Below, piece by piece: positions 1-9,800 of a DNA stretch of 64,000 bases. The notes below the pieces were generated by a model. It was not told the DNA's origin. It saw only the letters and a program-made list of their open reading frames with translations, and ran no database searches. Source of the DNA: Methylobacterium sp. 10 (GTDB lineage: Bacteria; Pseudomonadota; Alphaproteobacteria; Rhizobiales; Beijerinckiaceae); contig NZ_KI912577.1 of NCBI RefSeq assembly GCF_000519085.1, positions 3,342,035-3,406,034 of the forward strand, written 5' to 3'. Both the position numbers and the translations under genes were made by a program. Within the stretch, counting starts at the first letter, position 1. Every line of letters begins with the position of its first letter.

Positions 1-207
1 CACCCATGAGGGACATGGCGATGGCCTTGATACATCCGGTCGGTTAGGACCCGCGTAGCACCCGATAAAGATGCGGGCCATAGTTTGTAACCTCAAGCTT
101 TAGGCCCGAGGCTACCTTGTCACAAATAGCCGGTGTCAGCCCAGATGTTACGATAGCCTGTGCCCGCAATGTTACGTTACGCCAGGGTATGCCTTAGTGT
201 GACAGCC

Positions 208-579
208 TTAAGCATACTGCCAGCGTACGCTTTGCGCCACGACGAGCACGGTCTCGCCCTGCTCGGATCGCCTGAGGGTGGGGCGCTTCGCATCAGGGCC
301 GTCAATGTCCACTTCGCCATAGCGGCGCGGGAGGTAGAGGCACACCGTCGTGCCTTGCCCGACTTCGGAAGAGATCCTGACCTGCCCACCCGACTGCTGC
401 GCGAACCCGTAGATCATCGACAGCCCGAAGCCCGTACCTTCCCCGATGGGCTTGGTCGTGAAGAACGGCTCGAACACCCGCGCGATGACCTCCGGCGTCA
501 TGCCGGTGCCGGTATCACTCACGCAGAGCGACAGGCACTGGCCCTCCGGGATCTCGTGCTTGCGCGCGGCCCGATCACC
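208..579 (-). pseudogene. C-terminal fragment of a sensor histidine kinase (ATPase domain)
   Basis: About 123 codons encode the end of a HATPase_c domain: the G1 box (SDTGTGM), the F box (VFEPFFTTKP) and the G2 box (GEGTGFGLSM). They are followed by the YLPRRYGE linker and the start of a receiver domain (ETVLVV) that stops at once. There is no PAS or HisKA part in frame upstream. The fragment closely resembles residues of the intact kinase at 727-3537 (same FEPFFTTKP, SGGQVRI and CLYLPR strings) but lies on the opposite strand. I therefore read it as an inverted, truncated duplicate and not a working gene. Confidence 0.75.
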
Positions 580-726
580 GGACAGGTTGGGGGAACGTTG
601 AGGCACGACTACGCGACCAAAGGAGTCATCTGCGTGGTCGAGGCGCCGTTGCGGGGATTCCAGAAAAGTATCTGAGCAGATCGACGAGGGGCGATCTGGC
701 TGAGCGCGCATCACTTCGCATGATGT

Positions 727-3537
727 ATGGCGTCTCGCCCGAAGTCCTCGCGCGCAACACAATCCCACGCTAACCCGGCAGGCATGCAACCCGTGATCCT
801 TCCGGAACCCGAAACCCTGTCCCGCGACCAACTTGAAGCTGAGGTGCGCAACCTGCGCGCCCAGTCGGCCTCGCTCGCCCAGATGTTCGAGCAAGCCCCG
901 AGCTTTATTGCCCTGCTGACCGGACCGGAGCATCGTTTCGCGCTGACAAACGCCGCCTACCAAAGGGCCATCGACCACCGCGACGTGGGCGGGTGCACCG
1001 CTGCCGAGGCTCTGCCGGACGCGGCCGCCCAAGGCTACGTCGACCTGCTCGACGAAGTATTCCGCTCGGGCAATGCACATCGGGCAACGGGTGCCAGGTA
1101 CGACGTCCAGGCCGTGCCGGGCGGTCCGATCAACGAGCGCTACCTCGATTTCATCTACCAACCGATCACCGACGCGTTCGGGGGCATCAGCGGCATCTTC
1201 GTGGAAGGGCACGACGTCACGGAGCGTACCCTCGCTGAGATCGCTCTGCGGGAGAATGACGCGCGCTACCGAACCCTGTTCGAGAGCATCGAAGTCGGGT
1301 TCTGCATTGTCGAGATGAAATTCGAGGGTGCCCGGGCCGTCGATTACCGTATCCTTGAGGCCAACCCCGCCTTCGTGCGGCAGACGGGCGCTGACGTCGC
1401 CGGCAGGTGGGTGAGCGAGTTCGCGCCCAACCTTGAGCGGTACTGGTTCGACACCTATGGGGGTGTCGCGCTGACCGGCGAGCCGGCGCATTTCGAGCAC
1501 TACGCCGACGTATTCGGGCGTTGGTTTGACGTGCGCGCCTTACGGATGGGCGATCCCGCCGCGAACCACGTTGCCATCTTTTTCTCCGACATCACCGAGC
1601 GGCGCACCGTCGAGAAGCGCGCCGAGGCGGGCGAGCGCGAACTCCGCTTGATTACGGATGCGTTGCCGGTCCTGATCTCCTTCATTGGCGCCGACCACGT
1701 CTATCGCTTTGCCAACAGGGCCTATGACGATTGGTTCTCGATGCCCGCAGCGGAAATCGTCGGGCGGGACGTAAGGGACCTTCTTGGGCCGGACGCATAC
1801 GCGGCGCGCAAGCCGCACATGGATCGCGCCCTGGCAGGCGAGGCGGTCACCTTCGAACTCGATTGGCCGCGCCGCGACGGGGAGCCCCGCATCGCCGAAA
1901 TCCGCTACTTGCCGCGCTGCACCGCGGACGGGACCGTCGACGGCTTCCACGTGTTCGTTCACGACGTCACCGCCCGAAAGCGGACCGAGGCCGACCTCGC
2001 GCGTCAGGTTGCTGCCCGTACGGCGGAGCGGGATCAGGTCTGGCAGGCGTCGTCGGACATGCTCTGCGTGGCCAACCTCGACGGCTACTTCGTCAGCCTG
2101 AACCCGGCCTGGCCGGCGACGCTCGGCTGGAGCGAGGAGGAGATGCGGGCACGGCCCTTCATCGATTTCGTGCACCCCGACGACGTCGCTTCCACCCTGG
2201 CCGCCGCGACCGGCCTTGCGGACGGCGAGCCGCAGATCACCTTCGAGAACCGCTATCGACACAAGGACGGCGGCGACGTCTGGCTGTCCTGGAACGCGGT
2301 ACCGCGCGATGGGCTGATCTACGCCTCCGTCCGGAACGTGACCGAGATCAAACGCCAGGCCGAGGCGCTCCGCCTAACCGAGGAGGCCCTGCGCCAGAGC
2401 CAGAAGATGGAAGCGGTAGGGCAGCTCACGGGAGGGCTAGCGCATGACTTCAACAACCTGCTCGCCGGCATCTCGGGATCGCTGGAACTGATGCAGACCA
2501 GGATGGCGCAGGGCCGCCTCACGGAGATCGACCGATACATGACGGTGGCACAGGGGGCGGCCAAGCGCGCCGCCGCCCTGACACACCGCCTCCTGGCCTT
2601 CTCGCGCCGCCAGACCCTCGATCCCAAGCCCACCAACGTGAACCGTCTCGTCACGGACATGGAGGAGTTGATCCGCCGCACGGTCGGGCCGGCCATCCAC
2701 CTGGAGGTCGTCGGCCTGTCGGGAATCTGGCCGGCATTGATCGACCCGGGCCAGCTTGAGAACGCGTTGCTGAACCTGTGCATCAACGCCCGGGACGCCA
2801 TGCCTGATGGCGGTCGCATCACCATCGAGACGGCCAACAAGTGGATGGACGAAACCGGAGCCCGCCGACACGACATGCCGCCCGGCCAGTACCTCAGCCT
2901 GTCCGTCAGCGACACCGGCACGGGCATGTCGACTGACCTGCTGGCTAAGGTGTTCGAGCCGTTCTTCACCACCAAGCCGCTTGGCGAGGGCACGGGACTC
3001 GGCCTTTCGATGGTCTACGGATTCGCGCGCCAATCCGGTGGTCAGGTCCGCATTTACTCCGAGGTCGGAGAGGGCACCACGGTCTGCCTCTACCTGCCGC
3101 GCCACTACGGCGAAGCCGACGAGGCCGACGTCGCCCGACGGCTTGCCGAGGTCGGGCGTGCCGGCCAGGGCGAGACGGTGCTGATCGTCGACGACGAGCC
3201 CTCGGTGCGGATGCTGGTCACTGAGGTGCTGGAGGATCTGGGTTACACGGCCATCGAGGCCGCCGACAGCGTTTCCGGACTGAAAGTGCTGCTGTCAGAC
3301 GTCCGCATCGACCTGCTGGTCACGGATGTCGGCCTGCCGGGCGGGATGAACGGGCGCCAGATGGCCGACGCGGCGCGCGAGCGTCGGCCTGACCTGAAGG
3401 TGCTGTTCATTACCGGCTACGCCGAGAACGCCGTTCTCGGAAACGGACACCTCCGGCCCGGGATGCAGGTGCTGACCAAGCCTTTCGTGCTGGAAACCCT
3501 TGCCACGCGGATCAAGGATCTCATTACCTTACGTTGA
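727..3537 (+). CDS. PAS-domain hybrid sensor histidine kinase with C-terminal receiver
   Basis: A 936-aa cytoplasmic sensor kinase with no membrane segment. Domains in order: about four PAS modules (roughly 50-165, 175-290, 300-415 and 430-545), a HisKA dimerisation helix with phospho-accepting His573 (GGLAHDFNN), a HATPase_c domain with SDTGTGM and GEGTGLGLSM boxes, and a receiver whose phosphorylatable Asp is D867 (VTDVGLPGG) with the KPF lysine near the end. It would pass a phosphate from His573 to its own Asp867. The signal and output are unknown; no separate response regulator is adjacent. The ATG at 727 lacks a clear Shine-Dalgarno sequence; ATG 784 is an alternative. Confidence 0.9.
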   Translation: MASRPKSSRATQSHANPAGMQPVILPEPETLSRDQLEAEVRNLRAQSASLAQMFEQAPSFIALLTGPEHRFALTNAAYQRAIDHRDVGGCTAAEALPDAAAQGYVDLLDEVFRSGNAHRATGARYDVQAVPGGPINERYLDFIYQPITDAFGGISGIFVEGHDVTERTLAEIALRENDARYRTLFESIEVGFCIVEMKFEGARAVDYRILEANPAFVRQTGADVAGRWVSEFAPNLERYWFDTYGGVALTGEPAHFEHYADVFGRWFDVRALRMGDPAANHVAIFFSDITERRTVEKRAEAGERELRLITDALPVLISFIGADHVYRFANRAYDDWFSMPAAEIVGRDVRDLLGPDAYAARKPHMDRALAGEAVTFELDWPRRDGEPRIAEIRYLPRCTADGTVDGFHVFVHDVTARKRTEADLARQVAARTAERDQVWQASSDMLCVANLDGYFVSLNPAWPATLGWSEEEMRARPFIDFVHPDDVASTLAAATGLADGEPQITFENRYRHKDGGDVWLSWNAVPRDGLIYASVRNVTEIKRQAEALRLTEEALRQSQKMEAVGQLTGGLAHDFNNLLAGISGSLELMQTRMAQGRLTEIDRYMTVAQGAAKRAAALTHRLLAFSRRQTLDPKPTNVNRLVTDMEELIRRTVGPAIHLEVVGLSGIWPALIDPGQLENALLNLCINARDAMPDGGRITIETANKWMDETGARRHDMPPGQYLSLSVSDTGTGMSTDLLAKVFEPFFTTKPLGEGTGLGLSMVYGFARQSGGQVRIYSEVGEGTTVCLYLPRHYGEADEADVARRLAEVGRAGQGETVLIVDDEPSVRMLVTEVLEDLGYTAIEAADSVSGLKVLLSDVRIDLLVTDVGLPGGMNGRQMADAARERRPDLKVLFITGYAENAVLGNGHLRPGMQVLTKPFVLETLATRIKDLITLR

Positions 3538-4102
3538 GCGGCTTCTACGACGCAGCCTTAGGCACGGCCTCGTATCCAAAGAGGTCCATCCCTCTAAATA
3601 AAGGCGGCAATGAACGCCTGCTTTTCGGAACGGGAAAGATAAGCGTCTACGGCAAGGTTGGGTCGAGACCAGCCGGTCCCCTCTACGACCGGGTCGGGTG
3701 GAATGTGGTCTGGCTGCTTCCGAATTTGAGGTATCAGTAAGCGGAAGGTCCATTCAATTGGTTCGCTTGCATAATGCGCTCGTCTTGTCGTTCTACAGCG
3801 CCCACCGATGGCGAGCGTTGTCGTGATGCAGCGGATATTCAGCGGCCCTCCCCGACGAAGGCGCGCGCCGTCGCGGTCATGCCGACCTCGAACGGCATTG
3901 CCTCCAAGCCGAAGCAACGGATGAGCTTGCCTCCAACGACGAGATGAGGGCGGTCCCAGCTGAAGCGGTCATCGACCACCTCCCGCGCCATACGGCATCG
4001 ACCTCGCCCACGCGATCCGTCATCACCATACCGGCATTGCATCCGCCCGGGAAACATCATGCGACCGTACAAACGCCAGCCCTGTTCCGGACGTGGCGGT
4101 CG
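3538..4102. other. Intergenic stretch without a convincing gene
   Basis: 565 bases between the hybrid kinase and the MarR gene. Short open frames occur on both strands but none has a family motif, a ribosome-binding site or consistent coding bias. The most protein-like is a minus-strand frame at 3839-4072 (77 codons). Its last 45 residues look ordinary, but I cannot assign it. Confidence 0.5.
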
Positions 4103-4567
4103 TCAACGCCCCTCGACCGACGGCACTTCTTTTGGGTCGGAAAGGCGACTGGCGAGGTTCTTTAGCTCCCGACGAAGGTCGACGAGGTCGCTGCCGTCAA
4201 GCCCGAGGCGGCAGGCGACGACCTGCTGCGCATCCGAGACATCGTTCTCCAACCGCCGACCTGCTTCGGTGAGGGCCACGAACACGACGCGGCGGTCGGT
4301 GCCGCGGGCACGGGTGACGAAACCGGCCGTCTCAAGCTTGTCGACGAGCGGGGTGACGGCATTGGACCCGAGGTGTAGGCGCTCGGCCAGGACGTGGACG
4401 GAAGAGGTGCCATCCTGCCAGAGCGCCAGCATCACCAGGTACTGCGGGTACGTCAGCCCCAGTTCGCCGAGCAGGGGTCTGTAAGCACGCACCACGGCAT
4501 TAGTGGCAGCGTAGAGCGCGAAACAGATCTGGTCGTCCAACCGCAGTCTGGACCTCTTAGATACCAT
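4103..4567 (-). CDS. MarR-family transcriptional regulator
   Basis: A 154-aa winged-helix regulator. The N-terminal dimerisation helix (QICFALYAATNAVVRAYRPLL) is followed by the family motif LTYPQYLVMLALW. Next come the recognition helix region (LHLGSNAVTPLVDKLETAGFV) and the wing RARGTDRRVVFVALTEAGR, and a C-terminal helix closes the dimer. The sequence resembles the OhrR/organic-hydroperoxide branch. However, the sensing cysteine of OhrR, normally near residue 15-20 in 'LCFALY', is present only as the Cys in 'QICFALY', so the ligand is uncertain. It lies upstream of, and co-directional with, the catalase-like gene at 4803, suggesting control of the neighbouring stress genes (inference). Confidence 0.85.
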   Translation of the reverse strand: MVSKRSRLRLDDQICFALYAATNAVVRAYRPLLGELGLTYPQYLVMLALWQDGTSSVHVLAERLHLGSNAVTPLVDKLETAGFVTRARGTDRRVVFVALTEAGRRLENDVSDAQQVVACRLGLDGSDLVDLRRELKNLASRLSDPKEVPSVEGR

Positions 4568-4802
4568 CCCTAAAACTCCGCTCAGGTCTGCCCAAAACTC
4601 CGCTCAGGTCTGGATGACACACGCGTGATGAACCCTGCCGAGGCGCGTCGGATTCGCATTATATCTCGGGCCGACCAGGGTGCCCGAACCATTGCCCACT
4701 CGGCGATACCCGACTCTAAGGTCCGTCAGCACGAAGATCCGATAAGGAGGAGCGCCGCTATGGCCGCGCCCGTGCCGAGGTTTCGCATCGTCATCTCCTC
4801 TA

Positions 4803-5879
4803 TCAGCGCCCGGCACCGGGCTCGTGGATGGGGCATCTATTGAACTGCTGCCGGAACTCCGCGGAGTGCTTGTAGGGTGCGTTGCGGGCGCGGTTGATGT
4901 TGCCGAGCGGACGGTGCGCGGCGAGCCCGGTCCAGACGCCGAAGCGCATCTCCTCGTCGACTGCCTGGACGCGACCCGCCTCCCAACTGTCCTGAGGGCG
5001 GACGGTGATCAGGCCGACTCGCTGGAACGGCGCTTCCTCCTCGTCCCATTCGACCGTGGGATCCTCGACTGGCTGGCGTTCGAGGTCGCGGCAGAGCTGG
5101 ACGCGGAACTCCCAGACGCCCTCGATCCCCTCCATCTCGGACTGGACCGTCTCACGGATTGCATTCGGCCGGCCCGAAGCGTCGATCTCGGTCCCGGTCA
5201 GCGCGGTCAGTCCCGGCGCAACGGGCGCCACCGAGAACTTGGCGATGTAATCGCCGTACCGGAACGGGGTGACGCTGTAGTAGGTCTCGCCGAGCGGATT
5301 GACATTCGGCGCACCACCGAGCGAGCCGAGGGTTGGGCTTTCGATCCCTACCGCCGTGAGCGCCTTGTTGACGCCGCGCAGGACAGTCGAGGCGACGACT
5401 TTCAGGCCTTCCGCCCTGTCGGTGGTGCCGGCGAGTAACTTGAGGCTTCCGAGAAATTTCTCTGCGGTCGGCGCCTGGAAGACCTTGCCGTTAACCATGA
5501 TGAAGTTCTGGGTCGTGCCCTCGGCATCGGGCAAGCGCTCGCCATCGACGTTGAGGACCTTCAGCGCGAGCCCGCGCGGCAGAGACACGGCATCGGGGAG
5601 GATGTCGCCGGCGTTCGTCGAAAGCCGCATGATGACCTTGTGCTCGCCCGCCTTGGCGAAAAGCCCCTGCGCCAGCTCAAACGGCAGGCTTTCGTCGATC
5701 CTGAGGACACCCTCCAGGATGCCATGCGCCTTGGCGTGTACGGAGCGAACGGCGTGGCCGGAGTCCTGGGCGACCGTCTTCAGAATCGTGTCGAAGGTCT
5801 CGTTCAGCCCCTCGATGGTCCTACCCTCGTCGGGCTTCACGTCCTCGACGTCGGGGGTGTAGCGGACAGGTGCTCGCAA
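4803..5879 (-). CDS. Catalase-family (SrpA-like) haem peroxidase/catalase-related protein
   Basis: About 358 aa with the catalase core: the distal-His region RSVHAKAHG, then LPFELAQGLFAKAGEH, an RLSTNAGD strand, and 'PRGLALKVLNVDGERLP' and 'TTQNFIMVNGKVF', equivalent to the catalase 'R.FAlKf..DQDF...N' block. The classical C-terminal RxFSYxDT haem-ligand segment is not recognisable, as in the small catalase-related subfamily. Start choice: a TTG at 5879 has GGAG eight bases upstream; an upstream TTG at 5903 is also open. The protein is paralogous to the one at 7493-8575. The pair face outward around a PfpI protein and an SDR, suggesting peroxide or oxidative-stress defence. Confidence 0.8.
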   Translation of the reverse strand: MRAPVRYTPDVEDVKPDEGRTIEGLNETFDTILKTVAQDSGHAVRSVHAKAHGILEGVLRIDESLPFELAQGLFAKAGEHKVIMRLSTNAGDILPDAVSLPRGLALKVLNVDGERLPDAEGTTQNFIMVNGKVFQAPTAEKFLGSLKLLAGTTDRAEGLKVVASTVLRGVNKALTAVGIESPTLGSLGGAPNVNPLGETYYSVTPFRYGDYIAKFSVAPVAPGLTALTGTEIDASGRPNAIRETVQSEMEGIEGVWEFRVQLCRDLERQPVEDPTVEWDEEEAPFQRVGLITVRPQDSWEAGRVQAVDEEMRFGVWTGLAAHRPLGNINRARNAPYKHSAEFRQQFNRCPIHEPGAGR

Positions 5880-6047
5880 AGCGCAGACTCCAACTTTTTC
5901 CAATTCCGGATTGAACCTCCCCGGCCTTCCTCCGTTCCATCACGCGTGAACGAATTTTGGCGTGGCCGCCCGTCACGAGGGCATCTCGGCATCGTCCGCG
6001 AACCATTCGTGATTGGCCCGACCCGCCCGAAGCAAGGAGACAGGGAC

Positions 6048-6617
6048 ATGAACCTACAGGGACGGAAGATCGCCATCCTGATCGCTCCGCGGGGGACGGA
6101 GGAGCCGGAGTTCGTCAAGCCGCGAGACGCGGTAACGGAAGCCGGTGCCACGGTGACGGTGATCGGGATTGAGGCTGGGGAGGCCGAGACGGTCAATAAC
6201 GACCTCGACCCGGCCGGGCGCTACGGCGTCGACACAACCATCGAGGGAGCCTCGGCCTCCGATTACGACGGGCTCGTCATTCCTGGCGGCACTGTCGGCG
6301 CCGACAAGCTTCGTGCGAACAAGGATGTGGTCGCGTTCGTCCGGGACTTCTTCGCCCAGGGCAAGCCGGTCGGCGTGATCTGCCACGGCCCGTGGACGCT
6401 GATCGAGGCGGATGTCGTGAAGGGTCGCAGGCTGACCTCGTTTGCGACGGTCGCGACGGACATCCGGAACGCCGGCGGCGAGTGGGTCGACGAGGAGGTC
6501 GTCACCGACCAGGGACTCGTCACGAGCCGTACCCCGAAGGACCTCCCCGCCTTCTGCGCGAAGATCGTCGAGGAGTTCGCCGAGGGCCGCCATCCGGACC
6601 AGGCCCGGAGCGTCTGA
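6048..6617 (+). CDS. DJ-1/PfpI-family type 1 glutamine amidotransferase-like protein
   Basis: A 189-aa protein of the PfpI/YhbO class. The ATG at 6048 is preceded by AAGGAGA seven bases upstream, so the longer upstream extension of this frame is not used. The family elbow motif ICHGPW carries the nucleophilic Cys, after a conserved YDGLVIPGGTVGADKLR segment and 'EEPEFVKPRDA', which holds the conserved acidic residue. Members of the family act as chaperones/deglycases or proteases against damaged proteins. It is followed 30 bp later by the SDR gene, probably in one transcript. Confidence 0.9.
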   Translation: MNLQGRKIAILIAPRGTEEPEFVKPRDAVTEAGATVTVIGIEAGEAETVNNDLDPAGRYGVDTTIEGASASDYDGLVIPGGTVGADKLRANKDVVAFVRDFFAQGKPVGVICHGPWTLIEADVVKGRRLTSFATVATDIRNAGGEWVDEEVVTDQGLVTSRTPKDLPAFCAKIVEEFAEGRHPDQARSV

Positions 6618-6647
6618 GCGGGTCACGCCCCATCCAGGAGACATCAC

Positions 6648-7412
6648 ATGGGACGCTTCTCGAACAAGGTGGTGCTGGTCACCGGCGCCGCATCCGGCAT
6701 CGGCGAGGCCGCGGCGCGACGCTTCGGACAGGAAGGCGCCAGCCTGGTCCTCATCGATAAGAACGAGGAGGGCCTTCGGAAGGTAGCAGACGGGATCGAG
6801 GCGGTCGCCGTCCTGGCAGAGGTCGCCGATCTCTCGAATGCCAGCCAATGCGAAGCCTCGGTAAAAGCCGCCATTGACCGGTTCGGCCGCCTCGACGTGC
6901 TCGTGAACAATGCCGGCAAGGACCATCTCGGCAGGGTCGACGAGGGCGACATTGCCGACTTCTCGACGGTGATCGAGACCGACCTGTACGGCGTCTTCTA
7001 CATGACCCGCTTCGCGCTGCCGCACCTCCGCGAGAGCCGCGGATGCATCGTCAACATTTCCTCGGTTTCTGGGCTCGGCGGCGACTGGAACCACAGTTTC
7101 TACTGTGCGGCCAAGGGCGCCGTGACCAACTTCACACGTGCCGTGGCGCTCGATGAGGCGAGGAACGGGGTACGCGTGAACGCGGTCAACCCGTCGCTCG
7201 TCTACACGCCGTTCACCGCCGGCATGCAGGACCAGCCCGAGCTCGTCGCGAAGTTCAACGAGCGCATCCCGATGGGGCGCGGCGCCAAGCCCGAGGACAT
7301 CTCTGGCGTCATCGCGTTCCTGGCAAGCGAGGACGCCCATTTCGTGACCGGCGTTAATCTGCCAGTCGACGGTGGCCTGATGGCCTCGAACGGACAGCCG
7401 CCCCTGAGTTGA
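6648..7412 (+). CDS. SDR-family NAD(P)-dependent oxidoreductase
   Basis: A 254-aa classical short-chain dehydrogenase. It has the TGAASGIGEA cofactor loop at residues 12-21, NNAG, the catalytic Ser in 'NISSVSG', the YxxxK pair in 'FYCAAKGAV', and the C-terminal 'FVTGVNLPVDGGL'. The acidic residue after strand beta-2 (LIDKNEE) suggests NAD preference. An AGGAG sits ahead of the ATG. The substrate cannot be read from the sequence. The gene lies between the PfpI gene and the second catalase-like gene, all on the plus strand and probably one operon. Confidence 0.9.
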   Translation: MGRFSNKVVLVTGAASGIGEAAARRFGQEGASLVLIDKNEEGLRKVADGIEAVAVLAEVADLSNASQCEASVKAAIDRFGRLDVLVNNAGKDHLGRVDEGDIADFSTVIETDLYGVFYMTRFALPHLRESRGCIVNISSVSGLGGDWNHSFYCAAKGAVTNFTRAVALDEARNGVRVNAVNPSLVYTPFTAGMQDQPELVAKFNERIPMGRGAKPEDISGVIAFLASEDAHFVTGVNLPVDGGLMASNGQPPLS

Positions 7413-7492
7413 TCTTGTGTCGTGTCGGTGGCCGGGAGTGAATCCCAAGCCCGTTGCGCTTTTCCACTCCTTACCCCCTTGCGAGGCAAACC

Positions 7493-8575
7493 ATGACCTA
7501 CCTGCGATACGCCCCCGACATCGAGACGCCCGGCCCGGATGAGCAGGAGACCATCGATGGCATCATCAAGGGGATGACCGAGCAATCGGAGACGGTCGAG
7601 GCCCGCGAGCACCATGCGGTGCGCGCCAGCCACGCAAAGAGTTCGGCCTGCGTCACCGGCGAGTTGACGATTGCCGCCGGCCTTCCCGCCGAACTGGCTC
7701 AAGGGCTCTTCGCCACTCCCGGCACCCATCCCGTGGCGGTCCGTTTCGCGCAGGGGCCAGGTGAGACCTTGGGCGACCGCGTATCGACCCACCGCGGCAT
7801 GTCCATCAAGGTGTTCGACGTCCCCGGCGAGAAGCTGCCCGGTCATGCCGTCGACACCCAGGACTTCGTGCTCGCGACCGGCACAACGTTTCCCTCGGGC
7901 ACAGCAGCCGGGTTCCTCCGGGACGGCACCGTCATCGGCAAGTCCACGGGACTGCCTGAAGGCATCAAGAGCGCCGTCTCATCGACGATGCGCAACCTCA
8001 ACAAAGCGCTGCACGCCTTTGGGACGGAGAGCGCCCTCGCCGACTTCTTCGGCCATCCCTACAGCCATCCGCTGGCCGACAGTTACTTCAGCCAGGCTCC
8101 GGTCCGCTACGGCGACTATGTCGCCAAGCTCGGGGCCGTACCGGCGACGGAAGGCCAGCGTGCCCTGTCGGAGTGGCGCCTCGACCCGCATCAGGACGAG
8201 AACGGCTTCCGCCATGCTACGGTCGCCTTCTTCCGCGAGCATGAGGTGGTGTTCGAGGTGCGGGCCCAGCTCTGGGCGGATGCCGAGCGGCAGCCCATCG
8301 AGGACGCCTCGGTCGACTGGCCCGTCTCGATCAGCCCCTATCGCACGGTGGCGACGCTGCGCCTGCCGCGTCAGGACGCCTACACGCCGGACCGCGTTCG
8401 CTACTTCGACGAGGTGATGACCTTCCGTCCCGCCCACAGCCTCGCGGCTCACCGGCCGCTCGGCTCCGTGATGCGCGCCCGGCTCCAGGTATACCGAGCC
8501 TTGAGCGCCTTCCGCCACCGTGAGAACGGCGTGGCAGCGGAGGATACGGCGAGCATCGACCAGGTTCCGGCCTAG
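7493..8575 (+). CDS. Second catalase-family (SrpA-like) protein
   Basis: A 360-aa paralogue of the gene at 4803-5879. Both share the N-terminal 'RYxPDxExxxPDE' start, the 'RASHAKSSACVTGELTI' distal-His strand, 'LPAELAQGLFATPGTHPVAVRFAQGPG', 'DTQDFVLATGTTF' and the 'SLAAHRPLGSVMRARLQVYRALSAFR' C-terminus. The ATG at 7493 has GAGG six bases upstream; the in-frame TTG at 7454 is less likely. As in its paralogue, the usual proximal-Tyr haem motif of true catalases is not evident, so activity could be peroxidase-like. Confidence 0.8.
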   Translation: MTYLRYAPDIETPGPDEQETIDGIIKGMTEQSETVEAREHHAVRASHAKSSACVTGELTIAAGLPAELAQGLFATPGTHPVAVRFAQGPGETLGDRVSTHRGMSIKVFDVPGEKLPGHAVDTQDFVLATGTTFPSGTAAGFLRDGTVIGKSTGLPEGIKSAVSSTMRNLNKALHAFGTESALADFFGHPYSHPLADSYFSQAPVRYGDYVAKLGAVPATEGQRALSEWRLDPHQDENGFRHATVAFFREHEVVFEVRAQLWADAERQPIEDASVDWPVSISPYRTVATLRLPRQDAYTPDRVRYFDEVMTFRPAHSLAAHRPLGSVMRARLQVYRALSAFRHRENGVAAEDTASIDQVPA

Positions 8576-8720
8576 GCCCACCGGATCAACACGCCCTCCC
8601 GCACGGGCGACCAGACAGTTGTCGTCAACGCGGACAAGGATCGCCCAGAGGCGGATCGCGACGCGCTCGTGGCCCAACCGGTAAGGCACCCAACGTCGTC
8701 ATGCACTCGAAGAGGCGGAC

Positions 8721-9740
8721 ATGAAGCATTCACTATCGCGCGCCGTCGTCGTCCAGCCCGGAGGCGGCTTCGAAAGGGTCGGGTTCGGGGAACGGGCGGT
8801 CCCGAAGCCGGGACCCGGCGAGATCACCGTCCGCCTACGCGCCAGCTCACTCAACTATCACGACTATGCCGTGGTCAGCGGCATGTGGGGCCCCTCGGAG
8901 GCCCGCGTGCCGATGTCCGACGGCGCCGGCGAGGTCGAGGCGGTGGGGCCGGGGACCAACGAGTTCGAGGTCGGCGACCGGGTGGTCAGCACGTTCTTCC
9001 CCACTTGGCTGGAGGGGGCGCCCGAGGTCGAGGGCTTCGCGACCGTGCCGGGCGACGGCATAGACGGCTATGCCCGTGAACGCGTCACCGCGCTGGCGAC
9101 CGCGTTCACCCGGGCGCCCAGCGGCTGGGATCACGCCGAGGCGGCGACCCTAACTACGGCGGCGCTGACCGCGTGGCGGGCCCTGCACGCCGATGCCGGA
9201 TTGAAGGGGGGTGACGTGGTCCTGGTACAGGGCACCGGCGGCGTCTCCCTGTTCGCGCTGCAGTTCGCGAAGGCCGCCGGCGCGACGGTGATCGCGACCT
9301 CGTCGAGCGGCGCAAAGCTAGAACGCCTGCGCGGGCTCGGGGCCGACCATGTCGTCAACTACCGGGAGGACGCGGCCTGGGGCGAGACGGCACGCCGCTT
9401 GACCGGCGGCCGGGGCGTAGACCACGTCCTCGACGTCGGCGGACCAGCGACGTTGGAACAGTCGATGGCGGCCGTGCGGGTCGGGGGCCATGTCTCCGTC
9501 ATCGGCATCCTCACGGGCGTCGAGGGCCCGCTTCCGCTGGTCCCGGCGCTGGTCCGCCAAATCCGCCTGCAGGGCGTGCTCGTGGGCAGCCGGCGCCACC
9601 AGATCGAGATGATCCGCGCCATCAACGCCTGCGGCCTGAGGCCGGTGGTCGACAGCCGCTACCCGCTCGACGGGTTGGTCGATGCGTTCCGGTACCAAGA
9701 GAGCAACCGGCACTTCGGTAAGATCTGCATCGAGATCTGA
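8721..9740 (+). CDS. Zinc-independent MDR-family NAD(P)-dependent alcohol dehydrogenase/quinone oxidoreductase
   Basis: 339 aa. The N-terminal GroES-like domain contains LRASSLNYHDYAVV and VPMSDGAGEVEAVG in place of the zinc-binding GHE motif. The Rossmann domain has VLVQGTGGVSLFALQFAKAAGA, followed by 'TSSSGAKLERLRGLGADHVVNY', as in quinone reductase/crotonyl reductase-like MDR proteins. The four structural-zinc cysteines of classical ADHs are absent. GAGG lies upstream of the ATG. Likely an enone or quinone reductase; the substrate is unknown. It follows the catalase-like gene by about 145 bp. Confidence 0.85.
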   Translation: MKHSLSRAVVVQPGGGFERVGFGERAVPKPGPGEITVRLRASSLNYHDYAVVSGMWGPSEARVPMSDGAGEVEAVGPGTNEFEVGDRVVSTFFPTWLEGAPEVEGFATVPGDGIDGYARERVTALATAFTRAPSGWDHAEAATLTTAALTAWRALHADAGLKGGDVVLVQGTGGVSLFALQFAKAAGATVIATSSSGAKLERLRGLGADHVVNYREDAAWGETARRLTGGRGVDHVLDVGGPATLEQSMAAVRVGGHVSVIGILTGVEGPLPLVPALVRQIRLQGVLVGSRRHQIEMIRAINACGLRPVVDSRYPLDGLVDAFRYQESNRHFGKICIEI

Positions 9741-9800
9741 ACGCATCGGCGCAGGACCCGGCATGCCCAGGCAATTCCTTCGCGAACCGGAATCACCTGC

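Noticed and set aside
3839-4072. 77-codon minus-strand frame
   Set aside because: Protein-like C-terminal end but no start signal, no family and no neighbouring partner; left as intergenic.
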